DNA of 64,000 nucleotides from Rhynchospora pubera (GCA_028095005.1 CM051460.1:81547676-81611675); one strand, 5' to 3'; counted from the stretch's first letter, positions 1 through 10,750 are shown. Program-made: numbers and translations. Notes: generated from the letters alone by a model not told the origin.

Positions 1-162
1 AAACTCTAGATCTCATGGGATTTTAAAGTAATACTTTACAGTAGGCCAAAGCAAGCTTTTGAATCATTCGGTCATAGAATATATAAAATACGTATGTAAC
101 GTATGGTTTTGTCGTGATTCAAATAGGTTGAACCGGAAGCTCAGCCGGTTTGGTGACTTATT

Positions 163-307
163 GGCTCCGTTTGGATGGAATGCGAATAAGAGTAATAAGG
201 GAAGAAATAGGAAGTGTGTAACTTTATGAAAAATTTGGATTGTTTAATAATAAATTTATTTCCATCTTTCCTTATTCTCTTATTCTCATTCACATCCAAA
301 CACAGCC
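163..307. repeat. Tourist-like MITE, GGCTCCGTTTGGAT family, copy 1
   Basis: Short inverted-repeat element. The left end reads GGCTCCGTTTGGATG and the right end is its near complement, CATCCAAACACAGCC. A 3-bp TSD, ATT, lies at 160-162 and 308-310. The interior has the AAGTGTGTAACTTTATG block shared by the other family members at 1178, 20024, 28816, 39727 and 47621. There is no coding capacity. The terminal motif suits PIF/Harbinger (Tourist) MITEs, although the TSD is not always TAA. Confidence 0.85.
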
Positions 308-334
308 ATTAGTATTACTTTTACTTTGGCCTTA

Positions 335-788
335 GAGAAAGGTTCCAGTGCCACAACACTCGAATGTCACCAAATGTTATAATTTCACTTTTTATCAATA
401 TTTAAAAATTTTTAAAATTTAAATGTTGAATCCAAACCGTTGATCTTGTACAACTTAATGAGCGATGTATTTTCATATAAATTTTATAAAATTTGGATTT
501 GATTTGATACTTGATCAAGAGGTTTAAAAATGAACAAATCTTGTTAAAAAATGACAGATTAATTATAATACGTTCATGGTTTTACATTTTCAAATTTTAT
601 AAAACTTATATGAAGTATTAAATCAACTATAAATTTTATAAAACTTATATAGAAACGCATCGCTAATTAATTGTACAAAATCAACGATTTGGATTCAATA
701 TTTAAATTTAAAAAATTTTAAATATTGATGAAAAGTGAAATTGTGGTATTTGGTGACACTCTAATGTTGTGGCATCGCAATCTTTCTC
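335..788. repeat. Mutator-like foldback MITE with perfect 9-bp TSD
   Basis: The two halves are inverted copies of each other over roughly 190 bp each (GAGAAAGGTTCCAGTGCCAC at the left, GTGGCATCGCAATCTTTCTC at the right). The perfect 9-bp direct repeat TTGGCCTTA flanks it at 326-334 and 789-797. A 9-bp TSD is typical of Mutator-superfamily elements. The transcript would fold into a long hairpin, a possible small-RNA source. A decayed relative appears near 60650-61370. Confidence 0.85.
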
Positions 789-1177
789 TTGGCCTTAATA
801 GTAAACATTTATGTTTTGAATGAGAAATTCGATTTTTTTTTTACGTGAAATTCTGAAAAATGTTGAATACTTTGGAAAGTTTATATATTAGTTCAAATTT
901 GATGAAAGCCAAAGTGACCAACCAAAGTTAAAGGCGAAGTGACTCTCACATGAAAAAAAAAAAAATAGCTTATTGATATATCATCTTATAGTATAAGACC
1001 CGTATAAAAAGAAACTTTTAACCAATGAAATATCAAAAAGAATTATTTAAACAAAATTATTTGGCATCGATTAATAAAACTAATAAAATTAGAATTAGTA
1101 GTGGGGACATTTTGTCCACAATATCCAAGTTGTTCGAAGAAATATTTTTGGTGCCCTTGTTGCGATGGTTTCATTAA

Positions 1178-1320
1178 AGCTCCGTTTGGATGAGGTGTGG
1201 GAAGAAGAGAATAAATTTATTATAAACAATTCAAACTCTTCACAAAGTTACACACTTCCCAATACTTCTTACCACTTCTTCCCTTCTTCTTTTCTTCTCA
1301 CACCTCATCCAAACGGAGCC
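1178..1320. repeat. Tourist-like MITE, GGCTCCGTTTGGAT family, copy 2
   Basis: Inverted-repeat element in the opposite orientation to copy 1. It begins AGCTCCGTTTGGATG and ends CATCCAAACGGAGCC, with the TSD TAA at 1175-1177 and 1321-1323. The interior carries the reverse complement of the family's AAGTGTGTAACTTTGTG block. It has no ORF. Confidence 0.8.
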
Positions 1321-1590
1321 TAAGTGGGAATGTTTGATTGGAGGTGAAGTTAGTGATGTTAGAGGTCGAAATTAGTATTTTTAAAGTTAGTGGTTGAAAT
1401 TACTCAAATTAGTGAAGTTAGAGATTATAAAAAGTTAGTGTTAGCTTCAAGTTAGAGAATGTTGTTTGGTGTCACATATTGAAGTTAGAGACCAAGAGAA
1501 TTAATAAAATCTTAATATATCTTTATTTTCATTTGTAACTAAATTAACTTTGATTATGATGACTAAAACTATTATAAAAAATAATTAAAA

Positions 1591-1635
<45 letters not shown>
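1321..1635. other. Gene-free stretch with (TA)n microsatellite
   Basis: AT-rich DNA with repeated AAGTTAG/GTTAGAG words at 1330-1500, followed by an uninterrupted TA dinucleotide run at about 1596-1632 that abuts the next MITE. No coding signal is visible. Confidence 0.6.
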
Positions 1636-2019
1636 AAAGTTTAATATGCACTACAATGCATAGAACATTCCGTGCACCGTGGATTTTTTCGGAAGTATTT
1701 TTGTAAATTGACAAATCTAATTCAACCAATCTAATCTACATATTGAAATCTCATAATAGATTTTATTACTATATTTTCCGAATTTTTTAAAACATGTCAT
1801 TTTTGGAATGTTAAAAATAGTACAATATTCCAAAAATGACATGTTTTAAAAAATAAAAAATAGTAATAAAATCTCAAAAATTGTAAAATTTGGTTTGCTA
1901 TGAGATTTCAATATGTAGATTAAATTAGTTAAATTAGATTTGTCAATTTATAAAAATACCCCCCGAAAAAGTCCGCAGTGCATGGAATACCCTATGCACT
2001 ATGGTGCATATTAAACTTT
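1636..2019. repeat. Foldback MITE, AAAGTTTAATATGCAC family, copy 1
   Basis: Long inverted repeat running from AAAGTTTAATATGCAC to GTGCATATTAAACTTT. The arms share blocks such as CTACATATTGAAATCTCAT. The centre holds a second perfect hairpin around CAAAAATGACATGTTTTAAA. A shorter relative lies at 61459-61722. It is non-coding and no clean TSD was resolved, because the left end abuts a TA microsatellite. Confidence 0.75.
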
Positions 2020-2727
2020 TAACAATAATACTATTATATTGATGCAAATATATAATTTATTATTTTTCTTATTATTGAAATTATAATTACATGAATAATA
2101 TGATACAACTCTTGCGAATAATAATAATTATAATGATTTATGATTTTATTTATTAGTGTTATTATAATTTTTAACAATATTATGATTACAAGTCTTACAA
2201 ATAATAATAATAATAAATATATTAATTAAGTTACTTTATTATTATAATTAGAAATAATGTTTTATTATAATAATAAAATATTATATTTTATTATAATTAG
2301 TCAAAATGAAATCACAAATTTTGAAGGATGTTTACAAACTTTACTTTTTGGTGAGTTAGGAAGCTGAGAAGGAGATAGCACTAATTTGGACTAACCTTGG
2401 TATGTTTGGACTAACCTTGATATGTTTGGTTAAATACTAATTTGAAGTTAGAATTCTAACTTGAAATTAGTCTAACTTATGGTCAACCAAACATGGTCAA
2501 AACGTTAGAATGTGCATGTGTTGAAATTCGAGTAAAATGAATTCATCTAAGCTCAAGGCGGAAAAACTAAGATTAATGAGGTGCGTTTGAATATCAATAT
2601 GTGAAAAATCAGTTTTCTCCATCATCTTATATTTTGATAATTTTATTGTTCGGTGTTTGTCGCCATTCTTTAGAATATTCTACAATGATAAAAAATAAGT
2701 GACATATCTTATCAAATTTGCAAATAT
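2020..2727. other. Gene-free AT-rich stretch
   Basis: Very AT-rich to 2300 with ATAATAATA-type low complexity. From about 2340 to 2720 there are words such as AGTTTTCTCC-TCATCTTA that recur at 9535-9560, the upstream edge of the duplicated block described at 4015-4620 and 9640-10110. No gene is seen. Confidence 0.5.
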
Positions 2728-4006
2728 GAGGAGGGTTCCGGTGCCCCCGTTTTAAAATGCCCCCAAATGTCACACATTATGAACCGTTAGATCAGTGTTT
2801 GATAAATGATTGGGATTGAATCTCCCGAACAGTGTACAAGCAATTAATAACCTCTTGTTCCCACTCCGAGCACTCCAAGTCCCAACCAAATGTGACCAAA
2901 TTTAATAATAAATTAATAATACCTCTCCCAAATCAACTCTCTAGTCCCAACAGTTCCCAATTTTCCTTTCCCACTAGTTCAGATTTTCGCCTCTCGTCCA
3001 TGGTTGTCTCTCCAAACCTGCACGAGACTCATCCCCCATCTCAACGCAACCCATTAGAAAACAATTTGAGAAATAGTTAGAAAAATTATTAGTATTTCTT
3101 CAAAATCTTTTTCGGATTACAATCGTGTAAAAGAAATTTTATTAACAGCTAATTTGGGCAATAGGAACCGCGTATTATTTACCAAAAATTAAAGCTAAAG
3201 CAATAAGCAATACCTTCATTATATTTTCAGATTGAATGATATAGGTGGTGGTAATTGTTCATGGTTAGATAATTTTCATTTCTTTTGCGCACTGAAGTTC
3301 CCAATTTGTTTTTGTTTGTTGGGGGCAATTGCACAACAAAGCATCAAGCTTAACTTTATTTTAATTTGATTCAAGAAAATTAGTACGATTATATTCATAC
3401 TTTATTACATTTTACAAAGGCCCAAAAATGAACCGAAATAAGAAAAGTGAATTATAATTAGTCTACTATTGATTGGTTTATTTCAAGTACTTGTATGTAT
3501 CAAGTAGGTCCATTATCTTTGCTCAAAAATGAAGATCTCGATTGCTTCGTATAATCAGTAAAAAGAATTAAGACAAATTATTCTCACACTGGCTTGTTTC
3601 AGTGTAAGCACAACAGAAACAAGGTTCCGGTGCCCTTGTGAATTAGCTTCTTCGAAAAAATAACCGGAGATAGAAAACATGATAGAGAAGCTGGAAAGGA
3701 GGATGCGGATGCTTTTGTTGAGTGTGTTATCATTTCATGTCATTGGTAATACGAAGCTACGAACTACGAAGAAATTAAAATGTGGGATTTCAATGGTGCA
3801 ATCCATCTGCCATCAGTTTGGGGCTGCTTTGGGAGAGACGATATTAATAAATTATTATTTTTTATATGATTTTAACTTGGGAGTGGAAACTGCTTGGGAA
3901 CTGTTTCGGGAGATTTAATCCCGACCATTTATCAATCTCTGATTCAACGGTTTGTGATGTGTGGCATTTGGGGGCATTTTAAAATGGAGGCACCGGAACG
4001 CTCCTC
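2728..4006. mobile_element. Non-autonomous Mutator-like element with long TIRs
   Basis: The left end (GAGGAGGGTTCCGGTGCC) and right end (complement GAGGAGCGTTCCGGTGCC) form TIRs of about 100 bp that continue through AAAATGCCCCCAAATGTCAC on both sides. Flanks share CAAATA, so a degraded 8-10-bp TSD is likely but not exact. The 1.28-kb interior has two short open frames (2832-3080 and 3679-3918) with no recognisable domain. A further GGTTCCGGTGCCCTTGTG terminus-like copy at about 3624 suggests nesting or end duplication. Long TIRs around unrelated filler is the structure of a Pack-MULE, but no captured host gene is recognised. Confidence 0.65.
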
Positions 4007-4014
4007 AAATACTT

Positions 4015-4620
4015 GATATTACACTCTAGGGACAATATGACAAATTTGATAAAGTATTGAAAAGTGTGTAATTTTGTGAAGAGTTTAGATTGTTTATAAT
4101 AAATTTATGCCTAGGAATAGAAAATTACTTCTATTCCCATAGCATCCAAACATCCACTATAATGCTTACTTTATGAATATATGACAATGTATATGATAAG
4201 AGTATATATATTCATTTTTTGAGAAAAAGTGCATATTTTCATGTTCGATCGTTCTAAAAGTATTTCTTTTATCACAGCAAACTTATGAGTACATTTATAA
4301 TTAATAACAAGCTAAAAATTTGAGATTTTTTTTTTCGAAAAGGCCCGTAGGCAGAAAAATTATGCAAGTACTTGTATGTCTATACTCGACCAATGAACGT
4401 GTACTTCTATGTGTACAAGTACTTTTTCTTTTTAAGATAATATTGGCAGTGGCGGCCAACTGAACATAAACGGAAATGAAAATACTCTAAAAAAGAATTA
4501 ATACATAGCAAAAGCCTCCTAACACCAAAATGCAAGGACACCTGCAGTCCCAATTATCTTTTTGAAGTGCCCGATTGTTTCATGATTCTCTCCGAATGTC
4601 CCACACAATGCAGTATAATG
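4015..4620. repeat. Diverged duplicated block, copy A
   Basis: This stretch matches 9640-10110 in the same order and orientation. Shared landmarks are ATTACACTC-AGGGACAATA, AGTGCATATTT-CATGTT, ATGCAAGTACTTGTATGT, CTCCTAACA, ACACCAAAATGCAA, GACACCTGCA and GATTGTTTC-TGATTCTCTCCGAAT. Copy A carries a degraded MITE-like insert near 4065-4150 that copy B lacks. The end of the block contains a short conserved open stretch near 4560-4610 of unknown identity. The block lies upstream of the dirigent gene and copy B lies downstream. Confidence 0.7.
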
Positions 4621-5347
4621 CTGACAATTTATGGGAACAATCTGATAGTCTTTTCCTAAGCACCGAAGGCCGAAGGGCTGTGTGTCTAAAAGATTTAATC
4701 ATATCTAATAAAATGGGTGATTTAGGTATATGGAATGCAAACGGTTTGAAATTGGAAATATGTCATCAATAAAAAATAAATAATATTTTATACCACTATA
4801 AAATAATAAAATATTTTTTTTGCCACCAACCAATTGATATGACTTTTTGAATATGATATTATAAAATATTAAAATTTGAAATATGTGATCAAAAGAAATA
4901 ATTGGTTTTGTGCTGCGAATATTTTGAAAATTTAAAATTTTAAAATTAAGTTTGTAAATGTTCAAAATTTCAAAATTTTAATTTTTAATATTTTAAATAT
5001 TATAATTTTGGAGTAGCATGGTCTAATTTTTTCTCTTTTTCTTTTCTTTAGATTTAATGTTAATAGGATAATTGAGTATTTTAGCCATATCTTGAAGTAA
5101 TTAATGACATAAAACTTATTTTATTTATTTTAGAGTGACATATTTCTAATTAACTATCTAAGAGATATTTTTCTTATAAAAAATAATGCAAACGTGGAAC
5201 TCAAAGGTCAAAACTGCTTTGGTTCTTTACCCGTTGGTAAGGAATATGTATTTCGCTATTACACAAGCTATAATAGAAACAATAATATAATATTATTGCT
5301 CTTACATAAGTAAAATTCTTGGTGATCTGCAACACCTACCAGCTAAC
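4621..5347. other. Gene-free AT-rich stretch
   Basis: Low-complexity AT-rich DNA with TTTAAAATTT palindromic words near 4860-5000. The short open frames on either strand have no plant protein resemblance. Nothing functional is seen. Confidence 0.5.
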
Positions 5348-5355
5348 GTTACAAA

Positions 5356-5677
5356 TAGGGTTGTCAAACGTCTCAAAAACCCACGGTACAGCCCATACCG
5401 TTTTCTATTCCGTTAAGGAAACAGTTTCGGTATTTTAATTCGTTAACTGTTTCGTTTCGTTTACGAAACGGTACAAAAATCTGTTTCGTTATTCGTTTCA
5501 CTTCACAAATTACACACAAAACGGTTTGAAACTAGACTGAAACGGTCGAAACAACATATATTGGTATTTTATTTGCCGTTTCGTTATTGAAACGGAATTC
5601 ATTTCGCTGCTGTTATCTGTTTCGTTAGACAAAATTGAAACGGCATCACGCGTATTTTATTGCCGTTGACAGTTATA
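5356..5677. mobile_element. Non-autonomous hAT-like element, 322 bp, perfect 8-bp TSD
   Basis: Starts TAGGGTTGTCAAACG and ends CCGTTGACAGTTATA. The perfect 8-bp direct repeat GTTACAAA flanks it at 5348-5355 and 5678-5685. The interior is dense in GTTTCG/CGAAAC words in both orientations. An 8-bp TSD and a TAGGG-type terminus point to the hAT superfamily. It has the same length as the element at 8626-8947, which shares the left terminus and the GTTTCG-rich interior. Confidence 0.8.
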
Positions 5678-6755
5678 GTTACAAACAAGGTACACACCGG
5701 TTTTGAGAGGTTTTCATTTCAGATAAATTTATAATCTTGTACAGAATATTAAATTATATTATATATATGTGCTCTATATTTATTTGTTCGGTTTAATTGT
5801 TATAATGAACATGTTAGAAAAATAAAATCTTATTCCGCACGTAATTTTATTATCTATATTGATTTTGCAATAAATATAGAATATCATATTCGGGTAAATT
5901 TATTTCAGATATGGATATGTTATATATCTGAACCTTTTTAATTTTATTTTTTTAATATCATCTCCGAATTTGAAATTAATTAAGAATTTAAGATATAAGA
6001 ACATATCAGATCCAAATTGAATTCAAAGACGTCTGATTTATTGACGGATTTTCTTTTTTAGTTGCGATAAATGTTCTGCTACGTTGCTGGTGAGGCCTCA
6101 AGGGGTCTCAACAATTTTAAATTCCCCAGTCAATAACAAATTAAGGGTAATGTAATGGGTTTCGATCAAATATTCAGCATCAGATACGATTTTTGTGACC
6201 AAAATGAGATTCAAGTGGAGATTCTATCATACTATTTTTTAATTACGCTGCACAGCGGATGTCCGGGAAATTTTTATCGTCTATTTTCGAAAAGCGAAAC
6301 ACAAAACTGCAATGTATCTGAATTATACATATTATAAATCTTAATGTGGAACTTCCAAAAAATATTGCTAACGTTTTGTATTATTGTTGGATATTTAAAA
6401 AATATTTTAAAACTGTTTATAATATATAATGTGTCACCTGCAAAATAGTCAAACTGTCTTGACTAACGTTCAAGTCGCAACAACTATATAGTAATCAAAC
6501 AATTATACATATTTTTTTTTAAAAAAAAACATCAAACTACCAAATTTCGATACTGAAATATCATCTCGAAATTCTAAGAAATGATCTCAAAAGTCAAAAC
6601 TACCACCCAACAGGGACCGAATCCACTAACCTCAAGTCCTCAACATTGCCTCAAATAACACAGCCAAGTGTTCAGTTAATTCGATAATTTCTCATTTTCT
6701 TCTCCAACCAACCCAAAAATAAAGAACAAAGAGTACACTGTACACTACTTCCCAT
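5678..6755. other. Intergenic region upstream of the dirigent gene
   Basis: AT-rich with no coding signal. The last ~150 bases before the start codon are comparatively C-rich (TCTTCTCCAACCAACCC near 6700) and probably hold the 5' leader. No confident TATA box was assigned. Confidence 0.4.
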
Positions 6756-7328
6756 ATGGCTACACCTACATCCATATTTTGCTCTCTCCTCCTATTGTTG
6801 TTCCTTTCATGCGTCACCTCCTCCGACCAAGGAAACGCCTATCTCATTAGCAGCCGGATTGTTTCTCGTGCCACCGCAGAAAAACAGAGCCATTTTCGAT
6901 TCTATTTTCACGACATTGTCCGTGGCCCGAATCCAACTGCCATTACTGTAGCAGAAGCGCCTGGAACAAATGCATCAGCCACGCTTTTCGGGCTCGTGGT
7001 CATGATCGATGACCTGCTGACAACTGGACCCGAAAACAATTCCAGGTCAGTGGGCCGTGCACAGGGTTTCTATGCCTCAGCTGAGATAGAAAAAATGGGG
7101 CTCCTGATGGCGATGAACTTTGTGTTCACTGATGGTAAATATAATGGAAGTATCATTGCTATTTTAGGTCACAATGAATTGCTTTCTCCAGTGCGGGAAA
7201 TGTCGATTGTCGGGGGGAGAGGAATGTTTAGATTCGCTCATGGCTATGTGCAGGCACGGACACACTGGATGGATCAGAACACCCACAATGCCATCGTGGA
7301 GTATAATATTTTTGTGAATCATTACTGA
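6756..7328 (+). CDS. Dirigent family protein
   Basis: Single-exon gene for a 190-residue secreted protein. Dirigent proteins have no known oxidative activity of their own. In the apoplast they guide stereoselective coupling of phenoxy radicals (lignans, gossypol-type products) or related cyclisations. Seen here: an N-terminal signal peptide (residues 1-23, with a leucine-rich core), then the dirigent beta-barrel domain from about residue 44 to the end. Family signatures are FYFHDIVRGPNPTA (49-62), VVMIDDLLT (81-89), VGRAQGFYASA (99-109), the MNFVFTDGKYNGS block (120-132) and the near-terminal GTGMFR-like GGRGMFRFAHGYVQA. N-glycosylation sequons lie at N72, N94 and N130. Length is normal for the family (about 180-195). 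The ATG at 6756 is chosen because it directly starts the signal peptide. Subfamily and product stereochemistry cannot be read. The reading frame is intact and the flanks are repeats. Confidence 0.93.
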   Translation: MATPTSIFCSLLLLLFLSCVTSSDQGNAYLISSRIVSRATAEKQSHFRFYFHDIVRGPNPTAITVAEAPGTNASATLFGLVVMIDDLLTTGPENNSRSVGRAQGFYASAEIEKMGLLMAMNFVFTDGKYNGSIIAILGHNELLSPVREMSIVGGRGMFRFAHGYVQARTHWMDQNTHNAIVEYNIFVNHY

Positions 7329-8383
7329 GAAGTGAGAATATCTGTTTGTTGAAATACAGCTGAAATGCTACATTGAATATATAAATAATGTTTGTTGAAT
7401 TAGAGTTTTTTCTATTGGATGTGAAATTAGAGTTTGCAAGCTCTGTTTGTTGTCCCAGTCTGTGCTTGAGAAAATGTGATGCTTTCATGATCAGCGGCTT
7501 CTGAGAATAATTGCTTGTTTGTAAATTGATATATACTCAATTCCAATCTTAGACTTCTAATATTTCTGGTAATGGAAAATGCCACTGAAACATAGGAACC
7601 ATTAATTTTTGCTATAACGTGGCAAAGGAGAATAATTACGAAATAAGAAGAATGTGACTGTGTGAGATCTTTAATTTGGAGTAGGTACCTCTCTCTGTTA
7701 CTTTCAAGGAGTTACTTTTTTAAATTTTATGTGGAATTTTGTGAAAATGGTTGATTGCCTAATCAGTTGTTACATACTGGTAGTCTGGTACAGTATTGTG
7801 CCGATGCTGTAGACATTTCTATTTGATCTTTTTGTTTGTCTTCGTGTATGGCTTCAATTGAGTTCTTACAGCTGTCAGTTAAGAACATAATTAAGTTGCA
7901 AGAGGAGAAACAAATTTAAGTATTTTATTGAGAATTGGAGATCAACTAGTACTCGGTTGTTATTAGTACCTGCAATAGACAGTAACTGTTGTATTTTTTT
8001 TTTTTTTTATCTCAGATGCAAGAGCTCTTCCTAACCGTCTTTCAAAGAATATTATGTCAAGCATCTGTCTGGTGCTTTGTACCTATCACATGCATGTTGT
8101 AATATTTTCTTCATGATAGTACTGACCATTTGTACTCCGACAATTTTTGGTTAAAATTTCTTTGTTATTTAAATAAAAGGAGAAGGAAATCAACCAAGAC
8201 CTTACTCCATATGCATTAATCTAGCACGCATTAAACTTCCGTGACTGATGTTAATTACATGCAGTATGAGTATACTAAAAGTTGCACTATGAGTGTACAA
8301 GAACGCGGAACATTCTCTCTTAAATAAAGTAGGCTCAACTAATTTGTCGGATATATAATTTTAATTGAGTAATAATAGATATA
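7329..8383. other. 3' flank of the dirigent gene and gene-free DNA
   Basis: Likely 3' UTR over the first ~200 bases (T-rich, several AATAAT/ATAAATAATG words near 7380). The rest is unremarkable intergenic DNA with a T run at about 7997-8010. No second gene is visible. Confidence 0.45.
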
Positions 8384-8573
8384 GGCCTGATCAAAATGAA
8401 GTTTACGTGGGATTTCATTTCATTTCATTTCAATTGAATTGATTTCATAGGATTTCGTTGGATCTAATTACATAGGAATTTCAACCAAATGATACCAAAT
8501 CCCTTCATTTTGATCAAGAATTTCCCAACGAAATGAAATCCCACACTAAAAAAATGAGATTTTGATCAGGGCC
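8384..8573. repeat. MITE, GGCCTGATCAAAAT family, copy 1
   Basis: TIRs run from GGCCTGATCAAAATG to the complement of ATTTTGATCAGGGCC. The 3-bp TSD ATA lies at 8381-8383 and 8574-8576. The interior has GATTTCATTTCATTTCAATT and AACGAAATGAAAT blocks that pair in reverse. A second copy with the same TSD sequence is at 62496-62688, and a degraded one starts at 10134. Confidence 0.85.
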
Positions 8574-8625
8574 ATAGTCGTCCATTATAATGGCTTTGGC
8601 AACCATCGTTGATGTAAATGATAAT

Positions 8626-8947
8626 TAGGGCTGTCAATTTCGTTATGTTTGGCACGTTTTTGCTCAGTTTTGTTCAAACGGAACAACTAACGGAAGGGAA
8701 TATGTGTTTTGTTACGGAGAGCGGAACGAAAATGAAACATGAAGTTGTACACATTATTGTTTCGTTTTTCCAAAAACTGACTGAAATCAATACAAAATAG
8801 GTTGAAATCAATGGAACATAAACGAAATGAAAAAATCGTTTTGTTTAATGAAACATAACGAAAATGACAAAGAGCTTGTGTTTTTTTGCTGAAACGAAAC
8901 GAAAACGACGGTATGTCCGCTGCCGTTTTTCACATTTGACGGCCCTA
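8626..8947. mobile_element. Non-autonomous hAT-like element, 322 bp
   Basis: Begins TAGGGCTGTCAATTTCG and ends CATTTGACGGCCCTA, with flanking 8-bp repeats ATGATAAT (8618-8625) and ATGACAAT (8948-8955) that match at 7 of 8 positions. The interior is rich in GAAACGAAA words, as in the 322-bp element at 5356-5677. A 60-codon open frame inside is not a gene. Confidence 0.8.
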
Positions 8948-8955
8948 ATGACAAT

Positions 8956-9639
8956 GTTTTGTCTCCATTGAGTGTCTGCTTTTGGCTTTATTATAAGGTT
9001 TTAGCTTTGTTAACTTTTATGTGTAAAGTGTTTAATTTTACTTTGCATTTAATATAACAACTATATCTTAAATGATAATTTTATTTTTGCCCATTGAATA
9101 ATGTATTCATATTTTTCATTGTGAAACTGTTGAAAAACAATTTAGAAAGTAATGTATTTGTCCAAATTAAAATAAAATATATCTGTAAAGTTGTCATCTA
9201 ACACTCAAACAATAATTTTACTCTATAAAATTTTTAATAATTAAGTTTAATCATTGAGGTACACCTTGGTAGATAATCTAATATCTATTTCTTTCAACTT
9301 ATATTTCTTAATTCTTTCGGTGCATTATTTGTCAATTTAGTTTCTTTGAATAATCCGCATTCTAACTTAACAATGATTATGGTCCTAACTTTGATTTGTT
9401 GTTAGAGATTGTTTGAAATAATTTTTGGGGAGTTAAATATGCATGTGTTAAATATTAGCTGGGATAAATAAACAATCCTAATATGATGGAGTTGTGATTT
9501 AGTTGTAATAACAATCATGTTCAAAGATGCAAATTTCAGTTTTCTCCGTCATCTTAGCTTGGATTTTGTCTGCCAATATTTCGACTTTGCTAGCATGATC
9601 GGAACATGTAATATATTTTTCAAAATTTGTAATTAAAAC
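8956..9639. other. Gene-free stretch
   Basis: AT-rich intergenic DNA. From about 9370 it begins to resemble 2400-2660 (the AGTTTTCTCCGTCATCTTA word), the upstream part of the duplicated block. No gene is seen. Confidence 0.4.
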
Positions 9640-10130
9640 ACTTAACACATTACACTCCAGGGACAATAAGATAAATTGCTTCTATGCTTTACTTTTTGAA
9701 TGAAAATGCATACAATGACTCTGTATATACTCATTTTTGGAGAAATAGTGCATATTTGCATGTTGGATCATTCCAAAAGCATTTTCCCATTTTTATCATA
9801 GCAAACTTGTGAACATTTTATTATAGCAAGCCAAAAATTTGACAAATTTGTATGCAAGTACTTGTATGTTTATACTTCTATGTGTAACTTGCAAGTATTT
9901 TATTTTTTTATATTTAGATAATATTGATAGATGTGGCAAAAACGAAAATGAAAAATTATCCTAAAAAATTGAATAAAAAAAAGGGTCTCCTAACAGCACC
10001 TATATAAGAAGAGTTGCACTTGTCCTAATAACACCAAAATGCAATGACACCTGCATCCTATCATGCTTTCGAAATAGAAGATTGTTTCGTGATTCTCTCC
10101 GAATATCCCACGAAGAAGTTATGAGGACAA
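9640..10130. repeat. Diverged duplicated block, copy B
   Basis: Counterpart of 4015-4620 (see the shared words there). Copy B keeps a plausible core promoter, CTATATAAGAAGAG near 10001, followed by the conserved ACACCAAAATGCAATGACAC and GATTGTTTCGTGATTCTCTCC. The homology stops where a GGTCCCGATTAAAAT MITE-like sequence begins. Together with copy A this may be the 5' part of an unidentified duplicated gene whose body is lost. Confidence 0.6.
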
Positions 10131-10133
10131 ATA

Positions 10134-10310
10134 GGTCCCGATTAAAATTATTTTCTTTTTCAAGCGGGACTTCATTTCATTTCATTTTAATTAGAAATAT
10201 TTCGATGAAAATAAATGTTTTTTTTTTATTTCATTTCATCAGAATTTCTATATTAAAGTCCCAACGAAATATCGAGAAATCAATTCTAATGAAATGAACT
10301 GAAATCCCGG
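10134..10310. repeat. Degraded MITE, GGCCTGATCAAAAT family relative
   Basis: The left part GGTCCCGATTAAAAT follows an ATA, and the interior has TTCATTTCATTTCATTTTAA and AACGAAAT words like the elements at 8384 and 62496. The right terminus is not identifiable, so the boundary is approximate. Confidence 0.4.
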
Positions 10311-10440
10311 ATGAAATTTTTCTTGAAAATAAATTAGAGGTCTAAGCCATCTAAATTATTTTTAAATTAAATATTTATAAAAGACCCCTCAGTCGGTTTC
10401 GAATCTACGACCTTTCACTCAAGAAGTTAAGGTGTATTAT
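10311..10440 (-). repeat. SINE-like fragment, truncated
   Basis: On the minus strand this reads AGTGAAAGGTCGTAGATTCGAAACC, which contains a polymerase III B-box (GATTCGAAACC-like) as in tRNA-derived plant SINEs, followed by an AT-rich tail. The head with the A-box is missing at the junction with plastid DNA near 10445. Confidence 0.5.
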
Positions 10441-10444
10441 TCTT

Positions 10445-10750
10445 TGTCGCGTCATTATGCTCGATAAAAGGAATAAGGGAAGCTCCAATAGAAAAATATT
10501 GGAAGGGAAAAATGCTTCGAAGATGAATCTGTTCCCACGCAATAGTTAGGAATTCTTGACGATATCGAGCGGGAACAACCTCTTCCTCTTGAATACCGCG
10601 ATTCAAGGTCAAAGAATTTCCTGCTGCTACCATATAATATTCATCTCTAGTTGGTGATAAATAAACCATCTGTGCTTCTTTTTTTCTTGGTTTCTCAGGT
10701 ATTTTATAAAACGGACTCTCTACATAGATCCCCAATACTAAAAACTGATT
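10445..10750 (-). pseudogene. rpoB: Nuclear plastid DNA insert: chloroplast rpoB fragment
   Basis: On the minus strand about 100 codons remain open and read as the plastid-encoded RNA polymerase beta subunit. Diagnostic segments are YLSPTRDEYYMVAAGNSL, VVPARYRQEFLTIAWEQ and HLRSIFPFQYFSIGASL followed by IPFIEHNDA. In the intact protein that segment continues into the ANRALMGSNMQRQ region. Here homology stops right after the HNDA codons, so both ends are cut. The fragment encodes a small slice of a ~1070-residue protein and has no start or promoter, so it is a transferred relic (NUPT). The reading frame is almost undamaged, which suggests a fairly recent transfer. A source via mitochondrial DNA cannot be excluded. 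Confidence 0.88.
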
